Shown: positions 1 to 8,005, counted from the stretch's first letter. The stretch: DNA of 64,000 nt from Bacteroidales bacterium (GCA_900768685.1 CAAGDX010000005.1:1-64000), one strand, 5' to 3'. Made by a program: numbers and translations. Notes: generated by a model not told the origin, from the sequence alone.

Positions 1-202
1 ACCACAACCGAACCCCTCCAGGGTTCGATATATGGGAGAGTGCTTCTCTATCCCTACGTTAAGCCTCTCCGAGGCTGAACGCAGGGTTTACCACAACCAC
101 GCCCCTCCAGGGCGTGTAGTCCTATCGTATCTCCGACACGATAGGACTTCCGGTTCTCTCCGCAGGTTTGCTTCCGATTGCCGCAAAATCTCCGATTTTG
201 CA
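1..202 (+). repeat. Array of hairpins with constant CTCC[AG] loop (copy 1, cut by window start)
   Basis: Five hairpins can be drawn by hand: 9-27 (7-bp stem, loop CTCCA), 58-80 (8 of 9 pairs, loop CTCCG), 99-115 (6 bp, CTCCA), 119-147 (10 bp plus an inner pair after one mismatch, CTCCG) and 183-201 (7 bp, CTCCG). The stems are unrelated in sequence, but the pentaloop is constant. The linker ACCACAAC occurs at 1-9 and 90-98. The first 100 bases are nearly the same as 56554-56650. I do not recognise a named family. Confidence 0.75.
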
Positions 203-234
203 TCTTGGCGTCACCCCGGTTCACTGAGCCGGTT

Positions 235-268
235 CGCTTGGGAAGCCGCGGCATGCCGCGTCACTACA
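235..268 (+). repeat. REP palindrome, orientation A
   Basis: Contains CGGCATGCCG inside GCCGCGGCATGCCGCG followed by CACTACA, preceded by CGCTTGGGA. It matches the REP elements at 4077-4108, 4141-4174 and 4897-4930 that flank the RAYT gene, with one base changed (TCACTACA for GCACTACA). It lies directly after the CTCC-loop hairpin array. Confidence 0.8.
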
Positions 269-326
269 GGTGGGCGGTATCCCTGGTCGCTGCAAACAGT
301 TTCACTTGGGATTCCGCACTGCAAGC

Positions 327-392
327 TCATTATGAATTATGCATTATGCATTATGCATAAAAAATAGTCCAATTAGTCTAATTAGTCTAATA
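327..392. repeat. Short AT-rich direct repeats
   Basis: An 8-base ATTATGCA motif is iterated at 327-358, followed by an ATTAGTCTA motif iterated at about 364-392. Similar ATGCAT/ATTCAT iterations follow argD (about 16007) and dnaX (about 56267). I see no coding potential. Confidence 0.6.
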
Positions 393-442
393 AGACCAAT
401 TTTGCTGCAATATCCCGGTTCGCTGGCTTACTTTGAAAGCTA

Positions 443-469
443 CGTCAGACTTGTCCGACAAGTCTGACG
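443..469. repeat. Perfect 13-bp inverted repeat
   Basis: CGTCAGACTTGTC, one central C, then GACAAGTCTGACG. There is no T-run after it, so a terminator is not obvious. Part of the arm (GTCAGACT) recurs at 471-478. Confidence 0.7.
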
Positions 470-480
470 GGTCAGACTCT

Positions 481-570
481 CAACTCTCGACCCTTGACTC
501 TCTCGACCCTTGACCCTTGACTCTTGACTCTTGACTCTCTACGCTTGACCCTTGACTCTTGACCCTTGAC
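481..570. repeat. 7-bp tandem repeat (CTTGACY)
   Basis: About a dozen imperfect heptamers of the type CCTTGAC or TCTTGAC run without interruption up to the A-run of the next terminator. It is placed just beyond the 3' end of the minus-strand gene at 631. Confidence 0.75.
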
Positions 571-610
571 AAAAAAAGGCGGACACCTTTGCGAGATGCC
601 GCCTTTTTTA
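571..610 (-). terminator. Intrinsic terminator of the surface-protein gene
   Basis: AAAAAAAGGCGG and CCGCCTTTTTTA form a stem with a 17-base loop, 20 bp after the stop codon of the minus-strand gene at 631. A/T runs on both sides would let it work in either direction. Confidence 0.75.
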
Positions 611-630
611 TTATTGAAAACAGTGATTTA

Positions 631-3600
631 TTATCTGATAAACTGCTTGCTTACCTTGTTGCCTTGGCGTACGATATAGATGCCCGGAACGAGGTTACCT
701 GCTTTTACTTCCACACCATTCAGATTGTAGTACTGTGCAGGTGCTTCTGTTTCTACCATTTCTATGTCTTCAACACCTGTTGAGTCTTCGCCCGGTGATA
801 CGAATACGTATGCAGGAACAAGTGTTGCACTTTCGTCAAGGCTTGCAGGAGCTTCAGTGCTTGCAGTGCCCTTACCGAAGTTTTTGCCGTCTGATACGAT
901 GTATTCACCATCAGCAAATTTCACTACCACGCCTGTGCCGTCTGATTCAAGAGTTACCACTGCTGCTGCAGTTGCATCTGCTGTTGTAGTAAGACCTGTT
1001 GCATCAACTCCGATATAGCGACGAGTGATACTACCACCACCATAGAGTTTGAATCCGCCTTCTGCCGGAACAAGTTCAAATTCGTCAATGCTGAACTGAC
1101 CTTTTTTAAGATATAAGCTTGTTTTATTATTTTCAGTATCTACTTCAACGCTTGCAGCAGCACCGGCAATTGTGCCTTCTGCTGCGTTATTGCGGCTAAC
1201 AGCTTTGCCATTTGTAGCATCTACGAGTGTTATGAATTTGCCTTCTGTGAGTTTTGTAGTTTCTCTCTGCATTTCGTATGAAATGTCATCACCATGTTCA
1301 AATTTATCTTCCCATTCGAATGTGATGCTATTGAAACTTACACCGCCATCAGAAATAATCATTATGTAGTTGAATTTATAAGGATTATCAAATGTGTAAA
1401 CACCTGTTCCAGTTACACTTTCGCCGATTTTAGTTCCGATGTTTTTATCATCCCAAAAATAAGCAGTACCTACAGGAATATCAGTACCTTCGTATGCAAC
1501 GTATGGTTCGTATTGTCCATATACGTATATATTTTTTTTGGAAGCAGTGGATTTTACATCTAATGTAATTTTGCTAACTACACCAACAGATTCTGTCATA
1601 AAGAATGCAGCACCATAAGCATTTTTACTTTTGTCTGTACTATTATTGATATAAATACCATTCAAACTTTGGCAACGACCGGCATAAACAGCACCTTCTC
1701 CTGCATAAGAGAAGTTTGTATAACCTGCATCAAGAGTCAAGTCATCAACAGTGATTACATCCACAACTTTATAAGGATTAACAACAGTGAAAGTAGCAGT
1801 TGCTGTAGAAGTTTTACTATATTTGTTTGTTACTGTTACAGAAATAGTTACTTCATCACCTGCCTTGTATGTATCATCAACAGACCATGTTCCGAATGTG
1901 CCTTCAGCATCGTAATTTGTAACAGTTCCGTTAATATCAACTTCTGCAGAGCATCCGCTTTCCCAGCTAAATTTGATATAGCTGCCTTGCTTAACGTCTC
2001 CACCTGTTACAACTTCGTCTTCTCCAATTGTGAACACTGCTTCTGCAGGAGTAGGAGCGATTACAGTGTAATTACCCGTTAATAAAGGAGAATCTACATA
2101 GCCTGCAAGTGAAGCGTATGCTTCAACATTAAGAGTCTTGTCAAGGTCTTCTTCTTTTATAGTGTAAGTATAAGGGAATGTTTTGCCTGAAAGATCAATA
2201 GTTTCAGCACCTCCTGAAATTTCACCAACTGCAATTGTTGCACCTTCAGTAGCACAAGAAATTGTGATAGTTTCACCAATTAAGATATTACCGAAAGCAG
2301 GAGTGATTTCAAGGTCAGCTACAAGTTGTTTTTCCACTGCTTTAATCACCGTAATCTGATATGTGCCGTTATAAATAGAATAGAAACCGGTGATATCGTA
2401 AGTTTTGCCACTTTCAAATGTCACTCCGGAGTAGTCTTTTCCGAGAGCGATAGAATTTGTGCCATCATCAGAGAAGCTTGTACCATCAAATTTTGCGTTT
2501 TTGATAGAAACGTATGTGTTGAGGTCGCAAGCTGCCAAAAGTTCCACAGTTACTTCTTCCGGAGTAACAGCTGTTTTTTCAGTGCTTGCTGCGAAGCCGT
2601 TAGGAGTACCTAATTCAGGAAGACCACTAAAAAGAGTGTATTTGCCGCTGAAACCTGCAGGGATAACATCGCCTTCTGCGTATGTTCCATCTAATGTTCC
2701 ATAAACGAGGAGATAACCGCTATCATCTTTAACCCACAGGTTTTTGCCATTCTGATAGATTGCAGTAACAGGATTTGTGAAAGTTTTTGCTTCTGAAGTG
2801 TCTGCTGCATCAAGGAATGCCTTGATATTTGCAACGTCATTGCTGTAAAGAGCAATATTTTCTACTAAAAGAGTTTCACTTTGAGTAAGAACATTATTTG
2901 GGTCAACAGCGTATGCTTTGATAGTGAAAGATTCTCCTTTATCTGGAGCATAGAGAGTAACAGTGTTGCTTGCTGCCTGAGAATATGTGTCAGTTCCATC
3001 TACACAATAGTAAAGTGTAGTTCCTTCAGCACTGCTGATAGTATATTCTGTACCATAAAGCATTTTGTCGGCAGCAGTGGTGGTTGGCTTTGCTACTTGA
3101 GTTGGTTCGCCTTCTTGTTTTTTGTAAAGTGCAACTGACTTTTGAGATGATGTAAAATAGCGGAATCTTGTTTGACCTGAAGTTGCATTGTATTGCAATT
3201 TAGCAGAGCTTGTGTTACCATTTACTATTGCACTTATTGAAAGTATACTTTCACTTCCTGATAATGAAATAGTATTTACATGCTTTGTCGAAGTGGATGA
3301 ATCTAATCCATTTTTAGCTTGTGTACGTCCAATATAATATCCGGATTTGCTTTGAATTGTGTATCCGCCACTTACAGCAGCAATTGTAAAATAAAAATCA
3401 CAATCTGTTGTTGAAATGGAATTGTCTGAATCTGAAATAGTAACATCTTTGAAGTTTGATGTATCATCAAGTTTTGTAAGACTTCCATTAAAAGCCTTGC
3501 TACCAGCTTCGTAAACAATCAGATAATCACCGGACCAATCAGTTGGTGCTTCAGTGACTTTCACCCATGTTTCCGTAGCTGCATTTATCTGCGATAAGCA

Positions 3601-3639
3601 GAGCAAACAGAAAGAAATAAAAAGTAAAAATTTTTTCAT
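631..3639 (-). CDS. Large secreted multidomain surface protein with T9SS-type C-terminal tail
   Basis: 1002 residues from ATG at 3639. An in-frame start farther upstream would put coding sequence across the promoter box; the chosen start gives a clean signal peptide (MKKFLLFISFCLLCLSQINA). After the signal comes an N-terminal region of the YLIVYE...AFNGSL type common in Bacteroidales exoproteins, then a chitobiase C-terminal-like segment (LYGTEYTI...GTTLYYCVDG, about residues 190-260). An OB-fold-like region with NLWVKDDSGYLLVYG and TYDITGFYSIYNGTYQI follows, then beta-rich domains of unknown role. The end (YYNLNGVEV...GIYIVRQGNKVSKQFIR) looks like a T9SS type-A sorting tail. No enzyme motif is visible. 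Export and surface attachment are inferred; the ligand is unknown. Confidence 0.85.
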   Translation of the reverse strand: MKKFLLFISFCLLCLSQINAATETWVKVTEAPTDWSGDYLIVYEAGSKAFNGSLTKLDDTSNFKDVTISDSDNSISTTDCDFYFTIAAVSGGYTIQSKSGYYIGRTQAKNGLDSSTSTKHVNTISLSGSESILSISAIVNGNTSSAKLQYNATSGQTRFRYFTSSQKSVALYKKQEGEPTQVAKPTTTAADKMLYGTEYTISSAEGTTLYYCVDGTDTYSQAASNTVTLYAPDKGESFTIKAYAVDPNNVLTQSETLLVENIALYSNDVANIKAFLDAADTSEAKTFTNPVTAIYQNGKNLWVKDDSGYLLVYGTLDGTYAEGDVIPAGFSGKYTLFSGLPELGTPNGFAASTEKTAVTPEEVTVELLAACDLNTYVSIKNAKFDGTSFSDDGTNSIALGKDYSGVTFESGKTYDITGFYSIYNGTYQITVIKAVEKQLVADLEITPAFGNILIGETITISCATEGATIAVGEISGGAETIDLSGKTFPYTYTIKEEDLDKTLNVEAYASLAGYVDSPLLTGNYTVIAPTPAEAVFTIGEDEVVTGGDVKQGSYIKFSWESGCSAEVDINGTVTNYDAEGTFGTWSVDDTYKAGDEVTISVTVTNKYSKTSTATATFTVVNPYKVVDVITVDDLTLDAGYTNFSYAGEGAVYAGRCQSLNGIYINNSTDKSKNAYGAAFFMTESVGVVSKITLDVKSTASKKNIYVYGQYEPYVAYEGTDIPVGTAYFWDDKNIGTKIGESVTGTGVYTFDNPYKFNYIMIISDGGVSFNSITFEWEDKFEHGDDISYEMQRETTKLTEGKFITLVDATNGKAVSRNNAAEGTIAGAAASVEVDTENNKTSLYLKKGQFSIDEFELVPAEGGFKLYGGGSITRRYIGVDATGLTTTADATAAAVVTLESDGTGVVVKFADGEYIVSDGKNFGKGTASTEAPASLDESATLVPAYVFVSPGEDSTGVEDIEMVETEAPAQYYNLNGVEVKAGNLVPGIYIVRQGNKVSKQFIR

Positions 3640-3807
3640 AATAAAAACGTAAATTAAGTTAATTATGTAGTTGATTAAAATTCGGAAAGAAAGGTAATAT
3701 ATAGTTTTAAGAGAGTATTTTAGTTGTAAAAATTGCCTGAAAAGGTCTAAAAATGAATAAAAATTCAGAAAACAAGCATATCTATATGCTCCTCCGAATT
3801 TTAGCCG
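3640..3807 (-). other. 5' leader of the surface-protein gene
   Basis: About 165 AT-rich bases lie between the promoter box at 3808 and the start codon at 3639. A small palindrome AGCATATAGATATGCT is present near 3776-3791. I see no convincing upstream ORF. Confidence 0.4.
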
Positions 3808-3815
3808 CAAAGGTA
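3808..3815 (-). promoter_or_regulatory. Bacteroidales -7 box TACCTTTG
   Basis: Exact match to TAnnTTTG on the minus strand, reading toward the gene that starts at 3639. I see no clear -33 TTG. Confidence 0.5.
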
Positions 3816-3874
3816 ATAATTATTATTGAAACTGCCTAAAGATTAAGATATTAATTTTTTGTGAAATGTGATTG

Positions 3875-3908
3875 TGTAGTGACGTGGCATGCCACGGCAT
3901 CCGAGATG
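3875..3908 (-). repeat. REP palindrome, orientation B (left flank of RAYT)
   Basis: TGTAGTGACGTGGCATGCCACGG followed by CATCCGAGATGAA. The core GTGGCATGCCAC is a perfect palindrome. The next copy begins 53 bp later, the same spacing as the pair at 4789 and 4842. Confidence 0.85.
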
Positions 3909-3927
3909 AATTTGCGGAGAATCAAAT

Positions 3928-3960
3928 TGTAGTGACGCGGCATGCCACGGCATCCGAGAT
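3928..3960 (-). repeat. REP palindrome, orientation B (left flank, second copy)
   Basis: TGTAGTGACGCGGCATGCCACGG, with one base change in one arm of the core. The 20-bp gap to the previous copy (AATTTG-CGGAGAAT-CAAATT) can itself form a hairpin with CGGAG, the complement of CTCCG, in the loop. Confidence 0.85.
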
Positions 3961-4076
3961 GAAGTTGCAAACAAAAATGGTAATTTTTCTCCACGGGATA
4001 CAAAAATGCGTAATTTGTCCTGGACGCCAAAATTCAAAATTAATTTGGGATACCAAATTTATTAAAAACAAATTCA

Positions 4077-4108
4077 TTTGGGATGCCGCGGCATGCCGCG
4101 GCACTACA
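4077..4108 (+). repeat. REP palindrome, orientation A
   Basis: Core GCCGCGGCATGCCGCGGC, an 18-bp perfect palindrome, followed by ACTACAGG. It is inverted relative to the copies at 3875 and 3928. Confidence 0.85.
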
Positions 4109-4140
4109 GGTGGGTGTCATCCCGGTTCACTCCGCTCGTT

Positions 4141-4174
4141 CGCTTGGGATGCCGCGGCATGCCGCGGCACTACA
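4141..4174 (+). repeat. REP palindrome overlapping the RAYT stop codon
   Basis: Same orientation and core as 4077-4108. Its ACTACA end contains the CTA (4170-4172) that is the TAG stop of the minus-strand RAYT gene, so the repeat supplies the stop codon. Confidence 0.85.
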
Positions 4175-4721
4175 TTTCTTTGTTGGAATTAAAAATGTCT
4201 TTATTCCATCGGCAAACGTTGTTTGTAATATATTCGTAAATCATTTGATATTCACATTGATGACTGATAATATGGTCGTGGTATCCGTATTGCCAGGAAA
4301 ATTCTTTATTGAATTTACGAATTTCTCGTGTTACATAGCTTTTCAAACCTCCAATAACAACGGAAAGCCTGGAATTATGGTGGTTTCGTTCCTCAAATTT
4401 GAGTTGTTCAATTTTTTTATATTTAGGTGGTTTTAATACCCCTAAATTGTAATTCTTTGTATCACACTTTTTGGTGATTTGGCAAATAAAATGGATGTGA
4501 TTCGGCATGATGGTAAAAACGTCCAAGAAAACACTGTCGTGATGTGATTCTAAAACATCAAAAGCATTTTGCACAACTTGCCCTTCCTTGGAAAGAATCA
4601 TTTTGTTGTCAGAAATTTTGCCAAAAAAGTGTGTTTTTTCCTTGCAGCAGATTGTAATGAAAAACACACCGGTTTTATATTCGTGCCATTTGGCTCTTGG
4701 GTGTTTGGTGATTTTGTCCAT
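4170..4721 (-). CDS. REP-associated tyrosine transposase (RAYT, Y1/HUH family)
   Basis: 183 residues. The family consists of IS200/IS605-like single-strand DNA transposases that act on REP hairpins. The N-terminus (TKHPRAKWHEYKTGVFFIT) and the HUH metal motif MPNHIHFI (H75, H77) are typical. A Tyr in the helix LKSYVT (Y129) is the candidate nucleophile, and YGYHDHII and YEYITNNVCRW are further family landmarks. The frame is intact. It is flanked on both sides by REP blocks of order B-B-A, and its stop lies in a REP. Whether it still mobilises REPs is not visible from sequence. Confidence 0.93.
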   Translation of the reverse strand: MDKITKHPRAKWHEYKTGVFFITICCKEKTHFFGKISDNKMILSKEGQVVQNAFDVLESHHDSVFLDVFTIMPNHIHFICQITKKCDTKNYNLGVLKPPKYKKIEQLKFEERNHHNSRLSVVIGGLKSYVTREIRKFNKEFSWQYGYHDHIISHQCEYQMIYEYITNNVCRWNKDIFNSNKEM

Positions 4722-4788
4722 TTATTTGAGGCATTTATTCAAATGTAGCCATATATTTTCAAATAATCAAATATTAAGTTATTATTTT

Positions 4789-4820
4789 TGTAGTGCCGTG
4801 GCATGCCACGGCGTCCGAGA
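4789..4820 (-). repeat. REP palindrome, orientation B (right flank of RAYT)
   Basis: TGTAGTGCCGTGGCATGCCACGG, then CGTCCGAGATGAA. First element of the second B-B-A block, 68 bp from the RAYT start codon. Confidence 0.85.
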
Positions 4821-4841
4821 TGAATTTGCGGAGAATCAAAT

Positions 4842-4874
4842 TGTAGTGACGTGGCATGCCACGGCATCCGAGAT
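4842..4874 (-). repeat. REP palindrome, orientation B (right flank, second copy)
   Basis: TGTAGTGACGTGGCATGCCACGG, 53 bp after the previous copy. The spacer is identical to the one in the left block. Confidence 0.85.
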
Positions 4875-4896
4875 AGAGTTGCGGAGAGACCCGGTT

Positions 4897-4930
4897 CGCT
4901 TGGGATGCCGCGGCATGCCGCGGCACTACA
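4897..4930 (+). repeat. REP palindrome, orientation A (right flank)
   Basis: CGCTTGGGATGCCGCGGC core followed by ACTACA, closing the right B-B-A block. The following bases 4932-4949 repeat the sequence next to the REP at the 3' end of the RAYT gene. Confidence 0.85.
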
Positions 4931-4931
4931 G

Positions 4932-4949
4932 GTCTTTGTTGGAATTAAA
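4932..4949 (+). repeat. Duplicated RAYT 3'-end fragment
   Basis: TCTTTGTTGGAATTAAAA also occurs at 4178-4195, where it encodes the last residues of the RAYT (FNSNKE). At both sites it directly follows an orientation-A REP. Confidence 0.7.
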
Positions 4950-4965
4950 AAATAAGTTAAAACTA

Positions 4966-4996
4966 TTGACATCGGGGCGGAATTTTTGTAATTTTG
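4966..4996 (+). promoter_or_regulatory. Promoter for the ftsX operon
   Basis: TTG at 4966-4968, 20 bases, then TAATTTTG at 4989-4996. This matches the Bacteroidales -33/-7 arrangement and leaves a leader of about 150 bases before ftsX. Confidence 0.6.
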
Positions 4997-5151
4997 CAAG
5001 ATATTTGGCGTAATCTGCACTATTGCGATTTTGCGATGCGATGCGAAGCAAATTTTGATGCTAAATTTTAGCATTTTCTCAGCAAAATTTTAGCAAAAAT
5101 GTGCTGCTAAATCGCTTAAAAAGCGGAAATGCCGAATAATTGCAATACATT

Positions 5152-6030
5152 ATGGAGAAAAAAGGACATAAAAGTGCGGCTATTATCAATGCTCGAGTGA
5201 CTGCAACCATAAGCGTGTCACTGGTGTTGCTTATTCTTGGTATCGCTGCTTTTACTGCCCTCGTTACCGGCGAAATCACCCGTAATATCAAGGAAAATCT
5301 CGGTTATGACGTGTCTCTGGCGGAGGATATAGACGGTGCGGAGGTGGAACGCGTGCTTGGCATCATCACCAAGTCGCCTGCCACTCGCAGTGCCACCGTT
5401 CACACTCCGGAAGATGCCGCACGAGAGTGGGAAGAAGAGATGGGTGAAAATGTTGTGGAACTCTGCGACGTGAACCCGTTTCCCACGATGATAGAGGTGA
5501 AAGTGAAAGAAAAATACGCCTCCGTGGATTCCATGACACGTATTGCGGACTATCTCCGCCGTGACAGAGCCGTTGACAGCATAAGCATGAATTCCGATGT
5601 CATAGACTCCATAAATGCCAATACCAAAACGCTTTACCTCATTCTGAGTATTATAGGTGTGGCACTGCTCCTGATATCTTTCGTGCTGATAAACAACACC
5701 GTGCACCTCACCGTCTATTCCCGCCGTTTCCTTATTCACACTATGAAACTTGTGGGTGCGACGCATGCTTTTATCCGCCGTCCGTTTGTGAAAGACAGTA
5801 TTGTGAACGGTGCCGTGGCAGGTGTGATTGCGAGTGTATTTCTGAGTCTGCTCCTCCTTTACGGTCCGGACTCCGATATCCTATACACGGAAAAGGCGCT
5901 GATAAGTCCGCTTGCCGCAGGACTGGTGTTTGCAGCTCTGATAGTGACGGGAATGATAATTTGTGCCGTGGCATCGCTCTTTGCCACAAACAAATACCTC
6001 AATATTGACTACGACGAAATGTTTGATTAA
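5152..6030 (+). CDS. ftsX: Cell-division permease-like protein FtsX
   Basis: 292 residues (an ATG at 5140 would add four). FtsX is the membrane partner of the ATPase FtsE and controls septal peptidoglycan hydrolases. The layout is typical: one transmembrane helix near residues 17-40, an extracytoplasmic domain to about 165, then three helices in a permease fold (LYLILSIIGVALLLISFVLINNTV; SIVNGAVAGVIASVFLSLLLLYG; PLAAGLVFAALIVTGMIICAVAS). The motif MKLVGATHAFIRRPF between helices is the FtsX hallmark. ftsE is not in the window. It heads the operon with the DUF3098 gene, uppP, truB and queA. Confidence 0.93.
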   Translation: MEKKGHKSAAIINARVTATISVSLVLLILGIAAFTALVTGEITRNIKENLGYDVSLAEDIDGAEVERVLGIITKSPATRSATVHTPEDAAREWEEEMGENVVELCDVNPFPTMIEVKVKEKYASVDSMTRIADYLRRDRAVDSISMNSDVIDSINANTKTLYLILSIIGVALLLISFVLINNTVHLTVYSRRFLIHTMKLVGATHAFIRRPFVKDSIVNGAVAGVIASVFLSLLLLYGPDSDILYTEKALISPLAAGLVFAALIVTGMIICAVASLFATNKYLNIDYDEMFD

Positions 6031-6050
6031 CAACAAATTACATTTATACA

Positions 6051-6338
6051 ATGAAGAAAATAGAAAGTAATACAAAAGATAACAAACTGCCGCAGCAGAA
6101 AAAGGTACGTGTGCCCTTTCCTCTGACGAAAAAGAATTTTCTCTTCATGGGGATAGCCGGTGCAATCATCATCCTGGGTTTTCTCCTGATGCTGGGCGGC
6201 TCTTCCACAGAGGAGGCTTTCAATCCGGACATCTATTCCACACGCAGAATTGTGGTGGGTCCCACAATAGCTTTCCTGGGTTTCCTTTTTATGGGTTTCG
6301 GTATTATCTACCGCACGAAAGATGAACGAGGCGAATAA
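6051..6338 (+). CDS. DUF3098 small membrane protein
   Basis: 95 residues with a basic, soluble N-terminus and two transmembrane helices (FLFMGIAGAIIILGFLLML and VVGPTIAFLGFLFMGFGIIY) separated by the conserved FNPDIYSTRRI segment. Bacteroidota genomes usually place this family between ftsX and uppP, as here. Its function is unknown; a role in envelope growth is inferred only from the neighbours. The gap after ftsX is 20 bp. Confidence 0.9.
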   Translation: MKKIESNTKDNKLPQQKKVRVPFPLTKKNFLFMGIAGAIIILGFLLMLGGSSTEEAFNPDIYSTRRIVVGPTIAFLGFLFMGFGIIYRTKDERGE

Positions 6339-6375
6339 ACACATTATTAAATATACAAATTTTCAATAGGACAAT

Positions 6376-7224
6376 ATGGATTGGTTACAAGCCCTGATTT
6401 TGGGCATAATACAAGGACTTGCGGAATACTTACCTATAAGCAGCAGCGGACACCTTGAAATTTTCCGCCAGGTGCTGGGTATAGACCTTGCAGGCAAAGA
6501 ATCACTTGCTTTTGATGTCACGCTCCACGTGGCAACGGTGCTTTCCACTGTAGTGGTGCTATGGCACGAGTTTATGCCGCTGTGCAAAAGTTTTTTCACT
6601 TTCCGCCGCGATGACAATTTCTACTATGTGCTGAAAATACTCGTTTCATGTATTCCGGTAGCGATAGTGGGACTGATGTTTAAGAAAGAGGTGGAAAAGT
6701 TCTTTGAAGGCGACCTGATGATAGTGGGTATCTGCTTGATAGTTACGTCATTACTCCTTGCCTTCGCGTATTTCTTCCGCACATCGCCCATAGCCGCACT
6801 GAAAGGCAAAAACGCAGGCGAAGGCAGAGAAATAGGTTGGTTTGACGCACTTATAATCGGTATCGCACAGGCAGTGGCAGTTCTTCCGGGACTTAGCCGC
6901 TCCGGCTCCACTATTGCCACAGGTATCTTGATAGGCAACAAACGCGACAAAGTGGCAACATTCTCATTTTTTATGGTAATTATCCCCATTCTCGGCGAGG
7001 CTCTGCTCCACGTGAAAGATATGCTCTTCCCGGACGAAGTGGAAGCTGCGGAACAGGCGGCACAAGCGGCAGTGGGAGTGCTTCCGCTCTTGATAGGCTT
7101 CATCGCCGCATTTATAGTGGGTTGCCTTGCTTGCAAATGGATGATAAACTTGGTGAAAAAAGGCAAACTGATATGGTTTGCAGTATATTGCCTCATAGTT
7201 GGTATTATTTGTTTTGTGGCTTGA
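6376..7224 (+). CDS. uppP: Undecaprenyl-diphosphatase UppP (BacA)
   Basis: 282 residues, a normal length. It dephosphorylates undecaprenyl diphosphate to recycle the lipid carrier for peptidoglycan and polysaccharide export, and confers bacitracin tolerance in other bacteria. Both signature regions are intact: QGLAEYLPISSSGH (about 13-26), with the catalytic Glu, and LPGLSRSGSTIATG (about 172-185). There are several hydrophobic helices. It lies 37 bp after the DUF3098 gene and 13 bp before truB. Confidence 0.96.
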   Translation: MDWLQALILGIIQGLAEYLPISSSGHLEIFRQVLGIDLAGKESLAFDVTLHVATVLSTVVVLWHEFMPLCKSFFTFRRDDNFYYVLKILVSCIPVAIVGLMFKKEVEKFFEGDLMIVGICLIVTSLLLAFAYFFRTSPIAALKGKNAGEGREIGWFDALIIGIAQAVAVLPGLSRSGSTIATGILIGNKRDKVATFSFFMVIIPILGEALLHVKDMLFPDEVEAAEQAAQAAVGVLPLLIGFIAAFIVGCLACKWMINLVKKGKLIWFAVYCLIVGIICFVA

Positions 7225-7237
7225 TATATAGACGTTT

Positions 7238-7954
7238 ATGGATTTTATAACCGGCGAAATATTATACGTTGATAAGCCGCTGCGTTGGACATCGTTTGAC
7301 GTGGTGAAACGTGTACGCGGGATAATACTCCGCAGGCTGCACAAAAAGAAATTCAAGGTGGGGCATGCCGGCACTCTGGACCCGCTTGCCACAGGTGTGA
7401 TGATAATCTGCACCGGTAAAGCCACAAAAAATATAGAAAATCTCCAGGCAGGAGTGAAAGAATACGTTGCGGAGGTTACTTTCGGTGCCACAACACCTTC
7501 CTTTGACCTTGAAACAGAGATAGATGCAACATTCCCCACGGAACATATCACTCGTGAACTCGTGGAAGAAACGCTGAAAAAATTCGTGGGAGAAATAAAG
7601 CAAGTGCCACCTGCCTTCTCCGCCTGCAAAATAGACGGTCACCGTGCTTACAAAATGGCTCGCAAAGGCGAACAACCGGAACTCAAAGCCAAAACTCTCG
7701 TGATAGACGAAATAGAACTCACAGACTATGCTCAAGACAAAATCACGATTAGAATTGTGTGTAGCAAAGGTACGTATATCAGGGCTTTAGCTCGTGATAT
7801 CGGACTTGCTCTCGGCACCGGAGCACACCTGACGGCACTCCGCCGCACCCGCGTGGGCAACGTCCGCATAAAGGACTGCCTGACTGTGGAAGATGCCACG
7901 AAACTACTTGAAACAACGGAAATCACCATTCCGGAAGATGCAGAAGAAAACTGA
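7238..7954 (+). CDS. truB: tRNA pseudouridine(55) synthase TruB
   Basis: 238 residues. It makes pseudouridine 55 in the T-loop of tRNAs. The catalytic Asp48 is in GHAGTLDPLATGV, and the second family motif (SKGTYIRALARDIG) is present near residue 170. It is shorter than the E. coli protein because it lacks most of the C-terminal PUA domain, as is common in this phylum. It lies between uppP and queA in one operon. Confidence 0.96.
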   Translation: MDFITGEILYVDKPLRWTSFDVVKRVRGIILRRLHKKKFKVGHAGTLDPLATGVMIICTGKATKNIENLQAGVKEYVAEVTFGATTPSFDLETEIDATFPTEHITRELVEETLKKFVGEIKQVPPAFSACKIDGHRAYKMARKGEQPELKAKTLVIDEIELTDYAQDKITIRIVCSKGTYIRALARDIGLALGTGAHLTALRRTRVGNVRIKDCLTVEDATKLLETTEITIPEDAEEN

Positions 7955-8005
7955 AACTTTTCACGTTTTACTACATAGATAACAAAAAAAAACAGTATCA
8001 CTATA

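Noticed and set aside
58..80. GTTAAGCC...GGCTGAAC hairpin as an integron attC site
   Set aside because: It is far too short, lacks the R'/L' box layout and extrahelical bases, and no integrase is present.
1..202. CTCC-loop array as a CRISPR array
   Set aside because: The variable parts are the paired stems and unit lengths differ; there is no constant direct repeat with uniform spacers and no cas gene.
32..367. Open frames of 60-111 codons across the 1-367 repeats
   Set aside because: They run through hairpins and REP palindromes with no codon bias or homology signs; overlapping frames are open on both strands.
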